The notes under the pieces were generated by a model. It saw nothing but the letters and a program-made list of their open reading frames with translations, was not told the origin of the DNA and did not search any database. From the NCBI GenBank assembly GCA_910579415.1, contig CAJTUY010000043.1, forward strand, positions 1,542-16,455: a stretch of DNA of 14,914 nucleotides, written 5' to 3'. This stretch comes from an uncultured Clostridia bacterium (GTDB lineage Bacteria > Bacillota > Clostridia > UBA1381). How positions within the stretch are numbered: the stretch's first letter is position 1; each line of letters begins with the position of its first letter. Of the stretch, positions 1 to 7,541 are shown piece after piece. Made by a program: the position numbers and the translations under genes.

Positions 1-309
1 GAGGAAAATGAAAATATGCCTGCGCATAAGCTGCATAAAAAGGCGATACAGTACGTCAAGGCACATTCGCAGTCGCAAAGCATAGCCGCTTTAATGCCAA
101 TGCTGACTGAGGAGGAAGAGGCGGTATTCAGACGCGGACGGAATGCCAAATCGCACACTGTACCTAAAAATGCCGATTTAATGGATTATAAACGCGCTAC
201 GGGTTTTGAAGCGCTTATAGGTTATCTGTATCTTTCGGAACAGGAAGAAAGGTTAACGGAGCTTATGAATACGGCATATGAAAATGCGTTAAATAATTGT
301 CAGTCATAG
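1..309 (+). CDS. mrnC: Mini-ribonuclease III (MrnC), C-terminal part, cut by window edge
   Basis: The frame is open from base 1 and ends with TAG at 307-309, so only the 3' end of the gene is present. The visible 102 residues carry the conserved Mini-III segments HKLHKKA, EEEEAVFRRGRNAKS, PKNADLMDYKRATGFEALIGYLYL. These belong to the RNase III-like fold, which lacks a separate dsRNA-binding domain. In Bacillus subtilis this dimeric enzyme trims 23S rRNA precursors in the cytoplasm. The RRGRNAK and TGFEALIGYLYL blocks contain residues for RNA binding and the second acidic metal site; the first catalytic Asp block lies upstream, outside the window. The ATG at 16 is internal, because the preceding in-frame codons continue the family alignment. 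Identification is confident; the true start and upstream neighbour cannot be seen. Confidence 0.93.
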   Translation, partial: EENENMPAHKLHKKAIQYVKAHSQSQSIAALMPMLTEEEEAVFRRGRNAKSHTVPKNADLMDYKRATGFEALIGYLYLSEQEERLTELMNTAYENALNNCQS

Positions 310-314
310 TTTTT

Positions 315-343
315 TTGAGTGACTTCGGCAATTACCATATAAA
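315..343 (+). promoter_or_regulatory. Predicted sigma-A promoter for the transketolase operon
   Basis: TTGAGT (315-320) and TATAAA (338-343) are separated by 17 bases, in the 63-base gap between mrnC and the transketolase genes. The -35 matches consensus at 4 of 6 positions and the -10 at 5 of 6. Transcription would begin near 350, leaving a short leader before the ribosome site at 364-369. No terminator is obvious after mrnC, so read-through is also possible. Confidence 0.45.
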
Positions 344-378
344 ATAAAGAATAAAAATACAAAGGGAGGACAATGAAA

Positions 379-1227
379 ATGAATGAGAAAAGAGTCACAG
401 AGCTTTCTGTTATTGCGAACAAGGTTCGTAAAAATGCTCTGACTGCTGTATATAACGCAGCATCGGGACATCCCGGCGGTTCGCTTTCCATAGCCGACGT
501 GCTGACGCTTCTTTACTTTGAGGTAATGAACGTAGACCCGAAAAATCCGAAAATGGAGGACAGGGACAGATTTGTTCTGTCAAAGGGACATACTGCGCCT
601 GCGCTTTACGGAGTGCTTGCAGAGAGAGGATTTATACCTGTTGAGGATGTTGCGACCTTCAGACATATAGACAGTTATCTTCAGGGGCATCCTGATATGA
701 ATAAGGTTCCGGGTGTTGAGATGTCAACAGGCTCGCTGGGACAGGGAGTGTCGGTGGCAGGCGGTATGGCGCTTGCTGCGAAACTGGATAATAAGGATTA
801 CAGAGTTTATTCTATTCTTGGCGATGGTGAGCTTGAAGAGGGACAGGTTTGGGAGCAGGCAATGTTTGCAGCTCATTATAAGTTGGATAATCTCACAATT
901 TTCATTGATAATAACGGCTTGCAGATTGACGGTGATATTACAAAGGTAATGAACCCGACGCCGATTGACGAGAAATTTAAAGCATTCGGATGGAATGTAA
1001 TCGTAACGGAGGCGCATGACTTTAATAAGCTGCTTGACGCTGTAAATTCAGCTAAGGCAACAAAGGGCAAGCCTACTGCAATAATTATGAAGTCTGTAAA
1101 GGGCAAGAATGTTTCATTTATGGAAAACAATCCTGCATGGCACGGCGCGGCGCCCAAGAAGGAAGAGTATGAACAGGCAATTTCAGAGCTTGATGATATA
1201 ATTAAAGGATTGGAGGCGAATTTATAA
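379..1227 (+). CDS. Transketolase, N-terminal (thiamine diphosphate-binding) subunit
   Basis: This is the thiamine-diphosphate and Mg-binding half of a split transketolase, which moves two-carbon ketol units between sugar phosphates in the non-oxidative pentose phosphate pathway. Visible motifs, in order: SGHPGG (about residues 29-34), LSKGH (67-71), STGSLGQG (116-123) and the diphosphate/Mg motif GDGELEEG (148-155), followed by IDNNGLQIDG. The 282-residue length fits the N-terminal subunit family. Two ATGs compete, at 373 and 379. The ribosome site GGGAGG (364-369) is only 3 bases from the first but 9 from the second, so I chose 379, giving the N-terminus MNEKRVTEL. The stop overlaps the next gene's ATG by one base (TAATG), implying translational coupling and balanced subunit synthesis. 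The family also includes dihydroxyacetone synthases and 1-deoxyxylulose synthase-like enzymes, but length and split layout favour transketolase. Confidence 0.95.
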   Translation: MNEKRVTELSVIANKVRKNALTAVYNAASGHPGGSLSIADVLTLLYFEVMNVDPKNPKMEDRDRFVLSKGHTAPALYGVLAERGFIPVEDVATFRHIDSYLQGHPDMNKVPGVEMSTGSLGQGVSVAGGMALAAKLDNKDYRVYSILGDGELEEGQVWEQAMFAAHYKLDNLTIFIDNNGLQIDGDITKVMNPTPIDEKFKAFGWNVIVTEAHDFNKLLDAVNSAKATKGKPTAIIMKSVKGKNVSFMENNPAWHGAAPKKEEYEQAISELDDIIKGLEANL

Positions 1228-2156
1228 TGGCAAAGAGAGCTACAAGAGAATCATACGGCGCGGCTTTGGTTGAATACGGAAGCAATCCGAATATTGTTGT
1301 ACTGGACGCTGATTTGTCAAAGTCAACAAAGACAGATATGTTCAAAAAGACATATCCGGAGCGTTTTATCAATATGGGTATAGCAGAGGCAAATATGATG
1401 TGTGTGGCGGCAGGTCTTGCGGCAAGCGGAAAAATTGCATTTGCATCAACTTTTGCCATGTTCGCAGCAGGAAGAGCCTTTGAACAAGTGAGAAATTCAA
1501 TCGGATATACTCATCTTAATGTAAAAATCGGCGCAACACACGCGGGTATTTCAGTAGGAGAAGACGGCGCATCGCATCAGTGTCTTGAGGATATTGCGCT
1601 TATGCGTTCAATTCCGGGTATGGTGGTAATTAACCCTGCTGATGACAGAGAGGCAATGGCGGCAGTTAAGGCAGCTATTGACTATGAAGGACCTGTATAT
1701 ATGCGATTCGGACGCCTTGCGGTAGATGATGTAAACGGTGATGACTATAAATTTGAAATAGGCAAGGGCGTTCAGCTTAAAGACGGTAAGGACGCGACTA
1801 TTGTGGCTACCGGACTTATGGTGGAGATGGCGCTTAAAGCTGCCGATATGCTTAAGGCTGAAGGCATTGATGCAAGAGTTGTAAATATTCATACAATAAA
1901 GCCGATTGACGAAGATATAATTATTAAAGCTGCAAAGGAAACCGGCGCTATTGTAACGGCTGAAGAGCATTACGTTATGGGCGGACTCGGCAGCGCGGTA
2001 ACGGAGGTTGTATGCGCAAATGCGCCTGTACCTGTTAAAATTATCGGTACAGACCGATTTGGTAAATCAGGCAAGCCTGCCGAACTGTTTGAGGAATACG
2101 GATTAACTCCCGAAAATATAGTAAAGCAGGTTAAAGCAGCAATTGCTATGAAATAA
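1227..2156 (+). CDS. Transketolase, C-terminal subunit
   Basis: This is the partner half of the split transketolase, carrying the pyrimidine-binding and C-terminal domains; the working enzyme is expected to be an assembly of both subunits. The motif MGIAEANM (residues 50-57) holds the conserved Glu (E54) that activates the thiamine cofactor. The block THAGISVGEDGASHQ (104-118) is typical of the pyrimidine-binding domain and supplies active-site His and Asp residues. The last third (about 190-309) resembles the transketolase C-terminal fold, with VVNIHTIKPID and EEHYVMGGLGSAV. The length of 309 residues is usual. The ATG at 1227 shares its A with the stop of the N-terminal subunit gene. The start has no separate strong ribosome site apart from GGAGG at 1212-1216 inside the upstream gene, about 10 bases before the ATG. 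Confidence 0.95.
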   Translation: MAKRATRESYGAALVEYGSNPNIVVLDADLSKSTKTDMFKKTYPERFINMGIAEANMMCVAAGLAASGKIAFASTFAMFAAGRAFEQVRNSIGYTHLNVKIGATHAGISVGEDGASHQCLEDIALMRSIPGMVVINPADDREAMAAVKAAIDYEGPVYMRFGRLAVDDVNGDDYKFEIGKGVQLKDGKDATIVATGLMVEMALKAADMLKAEGIDARVVNIHTIKPIDEDIIIKAAKETGAIVTAEEHYVMGGLGSAVTEVVCANAPVPVKIIGTDRFGKSGKPAELFEEYGLTPENIVKQVKAAIAMK

Positions 2157-2171
2157 TGAGGTAATAAAAAT

Positions 2172-2729
2172 ATGAAAAAAATATTACTCACAATAACAAG
2201 CATAGTATTGACTATGTGTCTGTGTGCGTGTAATGCGCCGTTTTCAAAACCGGAGCCTACGCCTATTCCAGATATTGACCCGGCAACGCTTCTGACACCG
2301 CAGGATATAGCGGCATATGCGGGCTATACACCTGTTACAGAGCCGTCGGGAACAGGACGTAACGGCAATATTGCTGAGGTTCTTTACAGAAGCGAGCCGT
2401 TGGGACAGTATGATAATGTAAAGATAAAACTAACTCAGTTTACCGATACAATAGATTATCAGATGCTGTTTGAACAGTATGAGCAGGAAAAGGCAAGAAG
2501 GATAAGCGCAGAGCTTATACCGGGAATCGGTCAGGAAGCATATATAGCTTATCCGACAATTCATGTTTATGATAAGGGCTGTCTGATTGATATTACGGCA
2601 GGCTCAGGCGCAGATGAAACACAAAAAACGCTTCTTACAAGTCTTGCGGCGGTTGCCGCTTCAAGACTGGAGCAGATTATTCCGATGCGTCGGCTCTTTT
2701 TCTTTTTATTGCAGGTAAAAATATACTAA
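2172..2729 (+). CDS. Small predicted lipoprotein of unknown function
   Basis: The 185-residue protein starts with a short Lys-rich, hydrophobic signal peptide ending in the lipobox LCAC (residues 17-20), predicting lipid attachment at Cys20 on the outer face of the membrane. A Pro-rich linker (PEPTPIPDIDP) follows, then a compact domain beginning LLTPQDIAAYAGYTP. I do not recognise a characterised family. A ribosome site (TGAGG, 2157-2161) lies about 10 bases before the ATG and only 15 bases separate it from the transketolase C gene, so it is probably the last gene of that operon. The final residues (after IIP) turn abruptly into a basic and aromatic tail, RRLFFFLLQVKIY, odd for an exported domain. 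That could be its natural end or the result of a frameshift near 2685. No strong hairpin terminator follows. Confidence 0.75.
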   Translation: MKKILLTITSIVLTMCLCACNAPFSKPEPTPIPDIDPATLLTPQDIAAYAGYTPVTEPSGTGRNGNIAEVLYRSEPLGQYDNVKIKLTQFTDTIDYQMLFEQYEQEKARRISAELIPGIGQEAYIAYPTIHVYDKGCLIDITAGSGADETQKTLLTSLAAVAASRLEQIIPMRRLFFFLLQVKIY

Positions 2730-2786
2730 AAGCAGGTAAACAGCGGATAAAAATATGAAAAAGGTGTAAATAATTCAAAAAAAGAA

Positions 2787-2815
2787 TTGAAATCTTTGTA
2801 AAGTAGTGATATAAT
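2787..2815 (+). promoter_or_regulatory. Sigma-A promoter with extended -10 for the tig-clpPX-lysA operon
   Basis: TTGAAA (2787-2792) and a perfect TATAAT (2810-2815) are spaced by exactly 17 bases, and TG at 2807-2808 forms an extended -10. Predicted transcription start is near 2822, giving a leader of about 50 bases before tig. The -35 overlaps an inverted repeat, AATTC (2772-2776) and GAATT (2784-2788) around seven As. I see no CtsR-type or CIRCE heat-shock operator in this region. Confidence 0.8.
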
Positions 2816-2855
2816 ATACGCTATGTTAATATGTCCATATAAGGGCAAAAGGAAT

Positions 2856-2860
2856 GGAGG
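2856..2860 (+). promoter_or_regulatory. Ribosome site that fixes the tig start
   Basis: GGAGG sits 11 bases before the ATG at 2872. An in-frame ATG at 2854 overlaps this site and therefore cannot use it, so the downstream ATG is the better start. Confidence 0.7.
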
Positions 2861-2871
2861 ATAATATCACT

Positions 2872-4158
2872 ATGTCAGTGAAAAACGAACAAATCGAAAA
2901 AAATCTTGTAAAACTAACCTTTGAGGTAAGCGCGGAGGATTTTGACAAGGCAATAAATCAGGTATATAAAAAAAGCGCGTCCAAATTCAATATACCCGGT
3001 TACAGAAAGGGTAAGGCGCCGAGAAAGATTGTAGAAAAGTATTATACAGCAGCAATATTTTATGATGATGCCATCAATGCTGTATTGCCGTCTGCTTATG
3101 AGGCTGCGCTTGATGAATCCGGTGTTGAATCGGTTGCCAGACCGGAAATTGATGTTGAGGAAATCAAGGCAGGCGAGCCTGTTGTGTTCACAGCTCTTGT
3201 AACAACAAAGCCTGAGGTTAAGCTTGGCGACTATAAGGGTATAGAAGTTGATAAGCTTGACTATACTGTAACAGACGAAGACGTTATGAAGGATATCGAA
3301 GCAACGCAGAAAAAGAATGCAAGACTTATTACAATTGACGACAGAGCAGTTGAAAATGAAGATATTGCCGTAATAGATTTTGAGGGCTTCTGCGACGGTG
3401 AAGCTTTCGAAGGCGGTAAGGGCGAGGACTATGAGCTTGAAATCGGTTCAGGCACATTTATTCCGGGCTTTGAAGAACAGCTTGTAGGTGCAAAAACAGA
3501 TGATGATGTTGAAGTAAAAGTTACTTTCCCTGAGGAATATCATGCAGATAACCTTGCAGGAAAGGATGCTGTATTTAAGGTAACGGTTAAGGAAATCAAA
3601 AAGCGTGAACTTCCCGAACTTGACGATGATTTTGCAAGCGAAGTGAGTGAATTTGATACTCTTGACGAATTTAAGGCTGACGTAAGAAAGAAGCTTGAGG
3701 AAGCGGCTGAGAATAAGGCTAAAACAGATACGGAGAATGCAATTATTGATAAAGTAATTGAAAATGCCGAATTTGATATTCCGGACGCAATGGCTGAAGC
3801 TCAGATTGATAACATTGTAAGAGATTTTGCACAAAGACTTGCATATCAGGGTATGAATCTTGACATGTATATGCAGTATACGGGTCAGACTGAAGAAACC
3901 TTCAGAGCGCAGTTTGCAGAACAGGCTAAGAAGCAGATAAGCGGTTCGCTTGTACTTGAAGCAATACAGAAGGCTGAAGGAATAGAGGCAGGTCCTGAGG
4001 AAGTTGAACTTCATCTTGTTGACATGTCAAAGAAGTATAATATGGAACTTGATAAGCTGAAGGAAGCTTTAAGTGATGTTGAAAAAGAGAACATCAAGAA
4101 GGAACTTGAACTTCAAAAAACAATTGACATGATTGTAAATAATGCTTCGGTAAAATAA
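2872..4158 (+). CDS. tig: Trigger factor, ribosome-bound chaperone and peptidyl-prolyl isomerase
   Basis: Trigger factor binds the ribosome exit tunnel and shields nascent chains. The 428-residue product has the expected three parts. The N-terminal ribosome-binding domain (about 1-115) carries the signature FNIPGYRKGKAP (39-50). An FKBP-type isomerase domain spans about 160-245, from EDIAVIDFEGF to VFKVTVKEIKKRELP. A long helical C-terminal chaperone domain runs to the end. Beginning at 2872 gives MSVKNEQIEKN, matching the usual family start, whereas the in-frame ATG six codons earlier overlaps the ribosome site. It is the first gene of a cluster with clpP 23 bases downstream, a classic order in Clostridia and other bacteria that links folding of new proteins to degradation. 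Assignment is secure. Confidence 0.97.
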   Translation: MSVKNEQIEKNLVKLTFEVSAEDFDKAINQVYKKSASKFNIPGYRKGKAPRKIVEKYYTAAIFYDDAINAVLPSAYEAALDESGVESVARPEIDVEEIKAGEPVVFTALVTTKPEVKLGDYKGIEVDKLDYTVTDEDVMKDIEATQKKNARLITIDDRAVENEDIAVIDFEGFCDGEAFEGGKGEDYELEIGSGTFIPGFEEQLVGAKTDDDVEVKVTFPEEYHADNLAGKDAVFKVTVKEIKKRELPELDDDFASEVSEFDTLDEFKADVRKKLEEAAENKAKTDTENAIIDKVIENAEFDIPDAMAEAQIDNIVRDFAQRLAYQGMNLDMYMQYTGQTEETFRAQFAEQAKKQISGSLVLEAIQKAEGIEAGPEEVELHLVDMSKKYNMELDKLKEALSDVEKENIKKELELQKTIDMIVNNASVK

Positions 4159-4181
4159 AATTTCTTGAAAGGAATGATATT

Positions 4182-4778
4182 ATGGCATTGGTACCAATGG
4201 TCGTAGAACAGACTAACAGAGGCGAGCGCTCGTATGATATTTATTCAAGACTGCTCGAGGACAGAATTATATTTTTAGCCGACCAGGTTGATAACGCTAC
4301 ATCAAGTCTTGTAGTGGCGCAGATGCTTTATCTGGAAGCAAAGGACCCCGATAAGGATATACAGTTCTATATCGACAGTCCCGGCGGTTCAATAACGGCA
4401 GGAATGGCTATATATGATACAATGCAGTATATAAAGTGTGATGTATCTACTATTTGTATCGGTATGGCAGCAAGCATGGGCGCATTTCTTTTGGCAGCAG
4501 GCACAAAGGGTAAGCGTTTTGCACTTCCGAACAGTGAAATCATGATTCATCAGCCGCTTATTTCAGGCGGAGGTCTGAGCGGTCAGACAACTGACATTAA
4601 AATTTACACAGACCATCTTGTAAATACAAAGAAAAAGATGAATGAAATTCTTGCAGAGCGTACGGGACAGACGTATGAAAAGCTGTGTGAGGACACTGAA
4701 CGCGATAACTTTATGACTGCTGATGAAGCAAAGGCTTACGGACTGATTGATGAAGTAATTGTTAAACAGGAGAAATAG
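4182..4778 (+). CDS. clpP: ATP-dependent Clp protease proteolytic subunit ClpP
   Basis: ClpP forms the double-heptamer chamber that degrades proteins fed in by Clp ATPases in the cytoplasm. The full serine-protease triad is visible: Ser98 in GMAASMGAF, His123 in MIHQPL and Asp175 in TERDNF. The oxyanion-region motif IDSPGGS (64-70) and the conserved C-terminal YGLIDEV are also present. The 198-residue length is normal for the main housekeeping ClpP. The short N-terminus before VPMVVEQ fits the brief propeptide that ClpP normally removes. An AAAGGAA ribosome site (4168-4174) lies 7 bases before the ATG. The gene sits between tig and clpX with gaps of 23 and 24 bases and no terminator, so it is co-transcribed with both. 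Confidence 0.98.
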   Translation: MALVPMVVEQTNRGERSYDIYSRLLEDRIIFLADQVDNATSSLVVAQMLYLEAKDPDKDIQFYIDSPGGSITAGMAIYDTMQYIKCDVSTICIGMAASMGAFLLAAGTKGKRFALPNSEIMIHQPLISGGGLSGQTTDIKIYTDHLVNTKKKMNEILAERTGQTYEKLCEDTERDNFMTADEAKAYGLIDEVIVKQEK

Positions 4779-4802
4779 TTTGCTTCACATAAGGAGATTA
4801 TT

Positions 4803-6083
4803 ATGGACGAAAACAAACACATTAGATGCTCTTTTTGCGGCAAAACCGAACCTGAGGTGAATAAGCTTCTGTCGGGACCGGGTGTTTTTATTTGTGACGA
4901 ATGTGTCGGTATGTGTAATCAGATACTCGGCGGAGAATTTGAGCCTCAAAACGATTTTGCATCGGCAGGACTGCCAAAACCAAAAGAAATTAAGGAATTT
5001 CTTGATGAATATGTTGTCGGACAGGAAGAGGCAAAGAAAATACTGTCTGTGGCAGTGTATAATCATTACAAGAGAATAGAACATCATGATATGGCAGATG
5101 ATGTGGAGCTTCAAAAGAGTAATATTCTTATGATAGGCCCGACGGGAAGCGGTAAGACATTTCTTGTTCAGAATCTGGCAAGGATTCTTAACGTACCGTT
5201 TGCAATAGCGGACGCAACGTCGCTGACAGAAGCAGGTTATGTAGGTGAAGACGTTGAGAATATACTGTTAAAGCTTATACAGGCGGCTGACTATGAAATA
5301 GACGAAGCCGAGCGCGGAATTATATATATAGATGAGATTGATAAAATTGCTCGAAAATCCGAAAATCCGTCTATTACGCGTGATGTAAGCGGTGAGGGTG
5401 TACAGCAGGCGCTGTTAAAGGTGCTTGAAGGTACGGTTGCTTCCGTACCGCCGCAGGGCGGCAGAAAACATCCGCATCAGGAGCTTATTCAGATAGACAC
5501 TACTAATATATTGTTTATATGCGGCGGTGCATTTGACGGTATCGAAAAGATTATAAAAAACCGTACAGGCAAGCAGGGACTTGGATTTGGAGCAGATATT
5601 TCAAGTAAAAAAGAAATGAATATGAATGAACTGCTGTCAAAGATAATTCCGCAGGACTTGTTGAAATTCGGCTTAATTCCCGAATTTATCGGCAGACTTC
5701 CTGTGTTTGCAAAGCTTGATAAGCTTGATAAAAATACGCTTATAACAATACTTACAGAACCTAAAAATGCACTTATAAAACAGTATAAGGCGTTGTTTGC
5801 ATTTGACGGTGTCAAGCTAGAATTTGAAGACGGAGCAATTGAAGCGATTGCAGATAAGGCAATTGAAAGAAACACAGGAGCCAGAGGACTTCGTTCTATT
5901 ATTGAAGAGGCTCTGTCTGATATTATGTTTGAAGTGCCGTCTGATGACAGTATAAGGACAGTAATAATAAGCAAGAAGTGTATAACAGACCTGAAGCCTC
6001 CAAAAATTATTCGTGAGGATACAAGGAAGGCAGAAATGCAGGAGAAATTGGAAACAGACGGTACACAGGGACAGTCTGCTTAA
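4803..6083 (+). CDS. clpX: Clp protease ATP-binding unfoldase ClpX
   Basis: ClpX is the hexameric AAA+ unfoldase that recognises tagged substrates and threads them into ClpP. All expected elements are present in the 426 residues: a zinc-binding domain with Cys9, Cys12, Cys31 and Cys34; Walker A GPTGSGKT (112-119); pore loop GYVGED (145-150); Walker B IIYIDE (173-178); RKH loop (221-223); the ClpP-docking loop as LGF (260-262, the IGF loop of E. coli); and sensor 2 GARGLR (359-364). The docking loop is intact, so it should work with the adjacent ClpP. AAGGAG (4791-4796) is 6 bases from the ATG. In many Firmicutes clpX is followed by lon; here lysA follows after 32 bases without a terminator. 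Confidence 0.98.
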   Translation: MDENKHIRCSFCGKTEPEVNKLLSGPGVFICDECVGMCNQILGGEFEPQNDFASAGLPKPKEIKEFLDEYVVGQEEAKKILSVAVYNHYKRIEHHDMADDVELQKSNILMIGPTGSGKTFLVQNLARILNVPFAIADATSLTEAGYVGEDVENILLKLIQAADYEIDEAERGIIYIDEIDKIARKSENPSITRDVSGEGVQQALLKVLEGTVASVPPQGGRKHPHQELIQIDTTNILFICGGAFDGIEKIIKNRTGKQGLGFGADISSKKEMNMNELLSKIIPQDLLKFGLIPEFIGRLPVFAKLDKLDKNTLITILTEPKNALIKQYKALFAFDGVKLEFEDGAIEAIADKAIERNTGARGLRSIIEEALSDIMFEVPSDDSIRTVIISKKCITDLKPPKIIREDTRKAEMQEKLETDGTQGQSA

Positions 6084-6115
6084 GATTATTAAAAAACGGA
6101 AGGTGTGAAACAGAT

Positions 6116-7417
6116 ATGTTTGTATCAGAGGATTTAACGGTAAACAGGGATAATCATCTAGTAATAGGCAAAAACGATACTGTTGAGCTTGCAAAGGAGT
6201 TCGGAACTCCGTTATATGTTCTTGACGAGGATTTGCTTAGAAAAAACTGCCGCGTGTATAAGCATGCAATGGATAAGTATTATGGCGGAAACGGTCTTGT
6301 TCTCTATGCAAACAAGGCTTTTTGCACACTTTTTACATGTCGTGTTGTAAATGAGGAAGGACTAGGCATAGATGTTGTATCGGGCGGTGAGTTGTATACG
6401 GCATTAAAGTCAGGATTTCCTATGGACAAGGTATATTTTCATGGAAATAATAAGACTCATGATGAGATAGAGCTTGCAGTTAAAAATAAGGTTGGGAATA
6501 TCATTGTTGATAATATCTATGAGCTTGAAACCCTGAATGAAATAGCAGGGGAATATGGTATTGTTCAGAATATAATGTTCAGAATAAAGCCAGGAGTTGA
6601 CGCGCATACTCATAGTTTTGTACAGACAGGTCAGATAGACTCAAAATTCGGTGTGGCGCTTGAAAACGGAGAAGCGTTTGATATTATTGAAAAAGCAAGC
6701 AAGATGCCAAATGTTAAGGTAAACGGTGTGCATTGTCATATCGGCTCACAGATATTTGATATTGAGCCATTCTGCAAAGCTGCGGAAATAATGATGAATT
6801 TTATAGGCGATTTAAAGGACAAGCTTAATCTTACAATTGACTGTCTTAATCTCGGCGGCGGTTATGGTATAATGTACACTGAAAATGACGACCCTGTGCC
6901 GTATGACGAGTACATAAAGCATGTAAGCGAGGTTGTCAAGAAAACTGCCGAGAAACGCGGTGTAAAGCTTCCGTTTATACTTATGGAACCCGGACGTTCT
7001 ATTATATCTCCTGCCGGTATAACGCTTTACACGGTAGGCGGAATAAAGGACATTAAGAATGTAAGAAAGTATGTTTCGGTTGACGGCGGTATGGGCGATA
7101 ATCCAAGATATATATTGTATGAATCAGAATATGAAGCGGTTGTTGCTAACAATGCTAATGCCGAACGTATCGAGAAGGTCACAATAGCAGGAAAGTGCTG
7201 TGAATCAGGCGATATACTCTTAAAGGACGCAATGATGCCCGAAATCAAAGTGGGCGATACGCTTGCAGTGCTTGCAACAGGAGCGTATAACTACTCAATG
7301 GCGAGCAACTATAACAGAATACCTCGTCCTGCGGTTGTTGCCGTATCTGACGGCAAGGCAAAAGTAGTGGTAAAGCGTGAAACATATGATGACCTTATTA
7401 AAAATGATGTAATGTAA
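6116..7417 (+). CDS. lysA: Diaminopimelate decarboxylase, last step of lysine synthesis
   Basis: This pyridoxal-phosphate enzyme converts meso-diaminopimelate to L-lysine in the cytoplasm. The 433-residue sequence shows the fold III alanine-racemase-like barrel with the cofactor Lys67 in LYANKAF. Further motifs are HCHIGSQI (206-213), the phosphate-binding GGGYG (247-251), EPGRSI (291-296) and the C-terminal CCESGDI with the partner active-site Cys (about 362). GAYNYSMASNYN (389-400) completes the substrate pocket. The start at 6116 follows AAGGTG (6100-6105) by 10 bases. It lies 32 bases after clpX with no promoter or terminator that I can see between them, and a strong terminator follows, so it is probably the last gene of the tig operon. 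There is no lysine riboswitch in the short leader. Arginine or carboxynorspermidine decarboxylases share the fold, but the motifs and length fit LysA best. Confidence 0.95.
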   Translation: MFVSEDLTVNRDNHLVIGKNDTVELAKEFGTPLYVLDEDLLRKNCRVYKHAMDKYYGGNGLVLYANKAFCTLFTCRVVNEEGLGIDVVSGGELYTALKSGFPMDKVYFHGNNKTHDEIELAVKNKVGNIIVDNIYELETLNEIAGEYGIVQNIMFRIKPGVDAHTHSFVQTGQIDSKFGVALENGEAFDIIEKASKMPNVKVNGVHCHIGSQIFDIEPFCKAAEIMMNFIGDLKDKLNLTIDCLNLGGGYGIMYTENDDPVPYDEYIKHVSEVVKKTAEKRGVKLPFILMEPGRSIISPAGITLYTVGGIKDIKNVRKYVSVDGGMGDNPRYILYESEYEAVVANNANAERIEKVTIAGKCCESGDILLKDAMMPEIKVGDTLAVLATGAYNYSMASNYNRIPRPAVVAVSDGKAKVVVKRETYDDLIKNDVM

Positions 7418-7421
7418 TCAG

Positions 7422-7449
7422 AAGGACAGGTTATGCCTGTCCTTTTTTT
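7422..7449 (+). terminator. Rho-independent terminator after lysA
   Basis: A perfect 9-bp stem, AAGGACAGG (7422-7430) with CCTGTCCTT (7436-7444), closes a 5-base loop and runs into seven Ts (7443-7449). It begins five bases after the lysA stop and ends the tig-clpP-clpX-lysA unit. Confidence 0.92.
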
Positions 7450-7470
7450 GCTGAAAATTTTTTGGAATGT

Positions 7471-7498
7471 TTGTCTTTTTTCTTGTTTATTGCGTCTA
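7471..7498 (+). promoter_or_regulatory. Possible ECF-type promoter in front of the sigma factor gene
   Basis: CGTCTA (7493-7498) resembles the CGTC -10 element recognised by many ECF sigma factors. Sixteen bases upstream lies TTGTCT (7471-7476), followed by a T run as often seen after ECF -35 elements. The -35 is a poor match to the usual TGAAAC or GGAAC. Autoregulation by the downstream sigma factor is an inference. No acceptable sigma-A promoter with 16-18 base spacing is visible here. Confidence 0.3.
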
Positions 7499-7503
7499 AT
7501 ATA

Positions 7504-7518
7504 TGTAAGCGGCTTACA
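7504..7518. promoter_or_regulatory. 15-bp palindrome, possible operator or leader hairpin
   Basis: TGTAAGC-G-GCTTACA is a perfect inverted repeat with 7-base arms around one base. It lies directly downstream of the putative -10 and 10 bases before the ribosome site of the sigma factor gene. As DNA it has the size and symmetry of a dimeric repressor site. As RNA it could form a weak 6-bp hairpin with a CGG loop. The binding protein is unknown. Confidence 0.45.
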
Positions 7519-7528
7519 AAAGCAGATT

Positions 7529-7533
7529 GGAGG
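7529..7533 (+). promoter_or_regulatory. Ribosome site that fixes the sigma factor start
   Basis: GGAGG lies 5 bases before a GTG (7539) and 8 bases before a TTG (7542). A longer frame from TTG 7527 would overlap this site and is unlikely. The 8-base spacing equals that used by copA and the SLH protein gene in this window, which favours 7542. Confidence 0.6.
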
Positions 7534-7541
7534 TCAGAGTG

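Noticed and set aside
302..324. AGTCA/TGACT inverted repeat after mrnC as a terminator
   Set aside because: A 5-bp stem with a 13-base loop and no following T run would not terminate efficiently.
300..1157. Open frames on the minus strand and a second + frame across the transketolase N gene
   Set aside because: They lie opposite or within a strongly conserved gene, have no ribosome sites and encode no recognisable domain.
2772..2788. AATTC-A7-GAATT as a terminator after the lipoprotein gene
   Set aside because: The stem is only 5 A/T-rich pairs, has no T tail, and overlaps the -35 of the tig promoter. An operator role remains possible but unsupported.
3448..4014. 188-codon minus-strand frame opposite tig
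   Set aside because: Its residues are Phe/Leu/Cys/Ile-rich as expected from the complement of a Glu/Lys-rich gene, and there is no ribosome site.
6084..6115. Lysine riboswitch before lysA
   Set aside because: The 32-base gap is far too short for a lysine riboswitch and shows no conserved helix.
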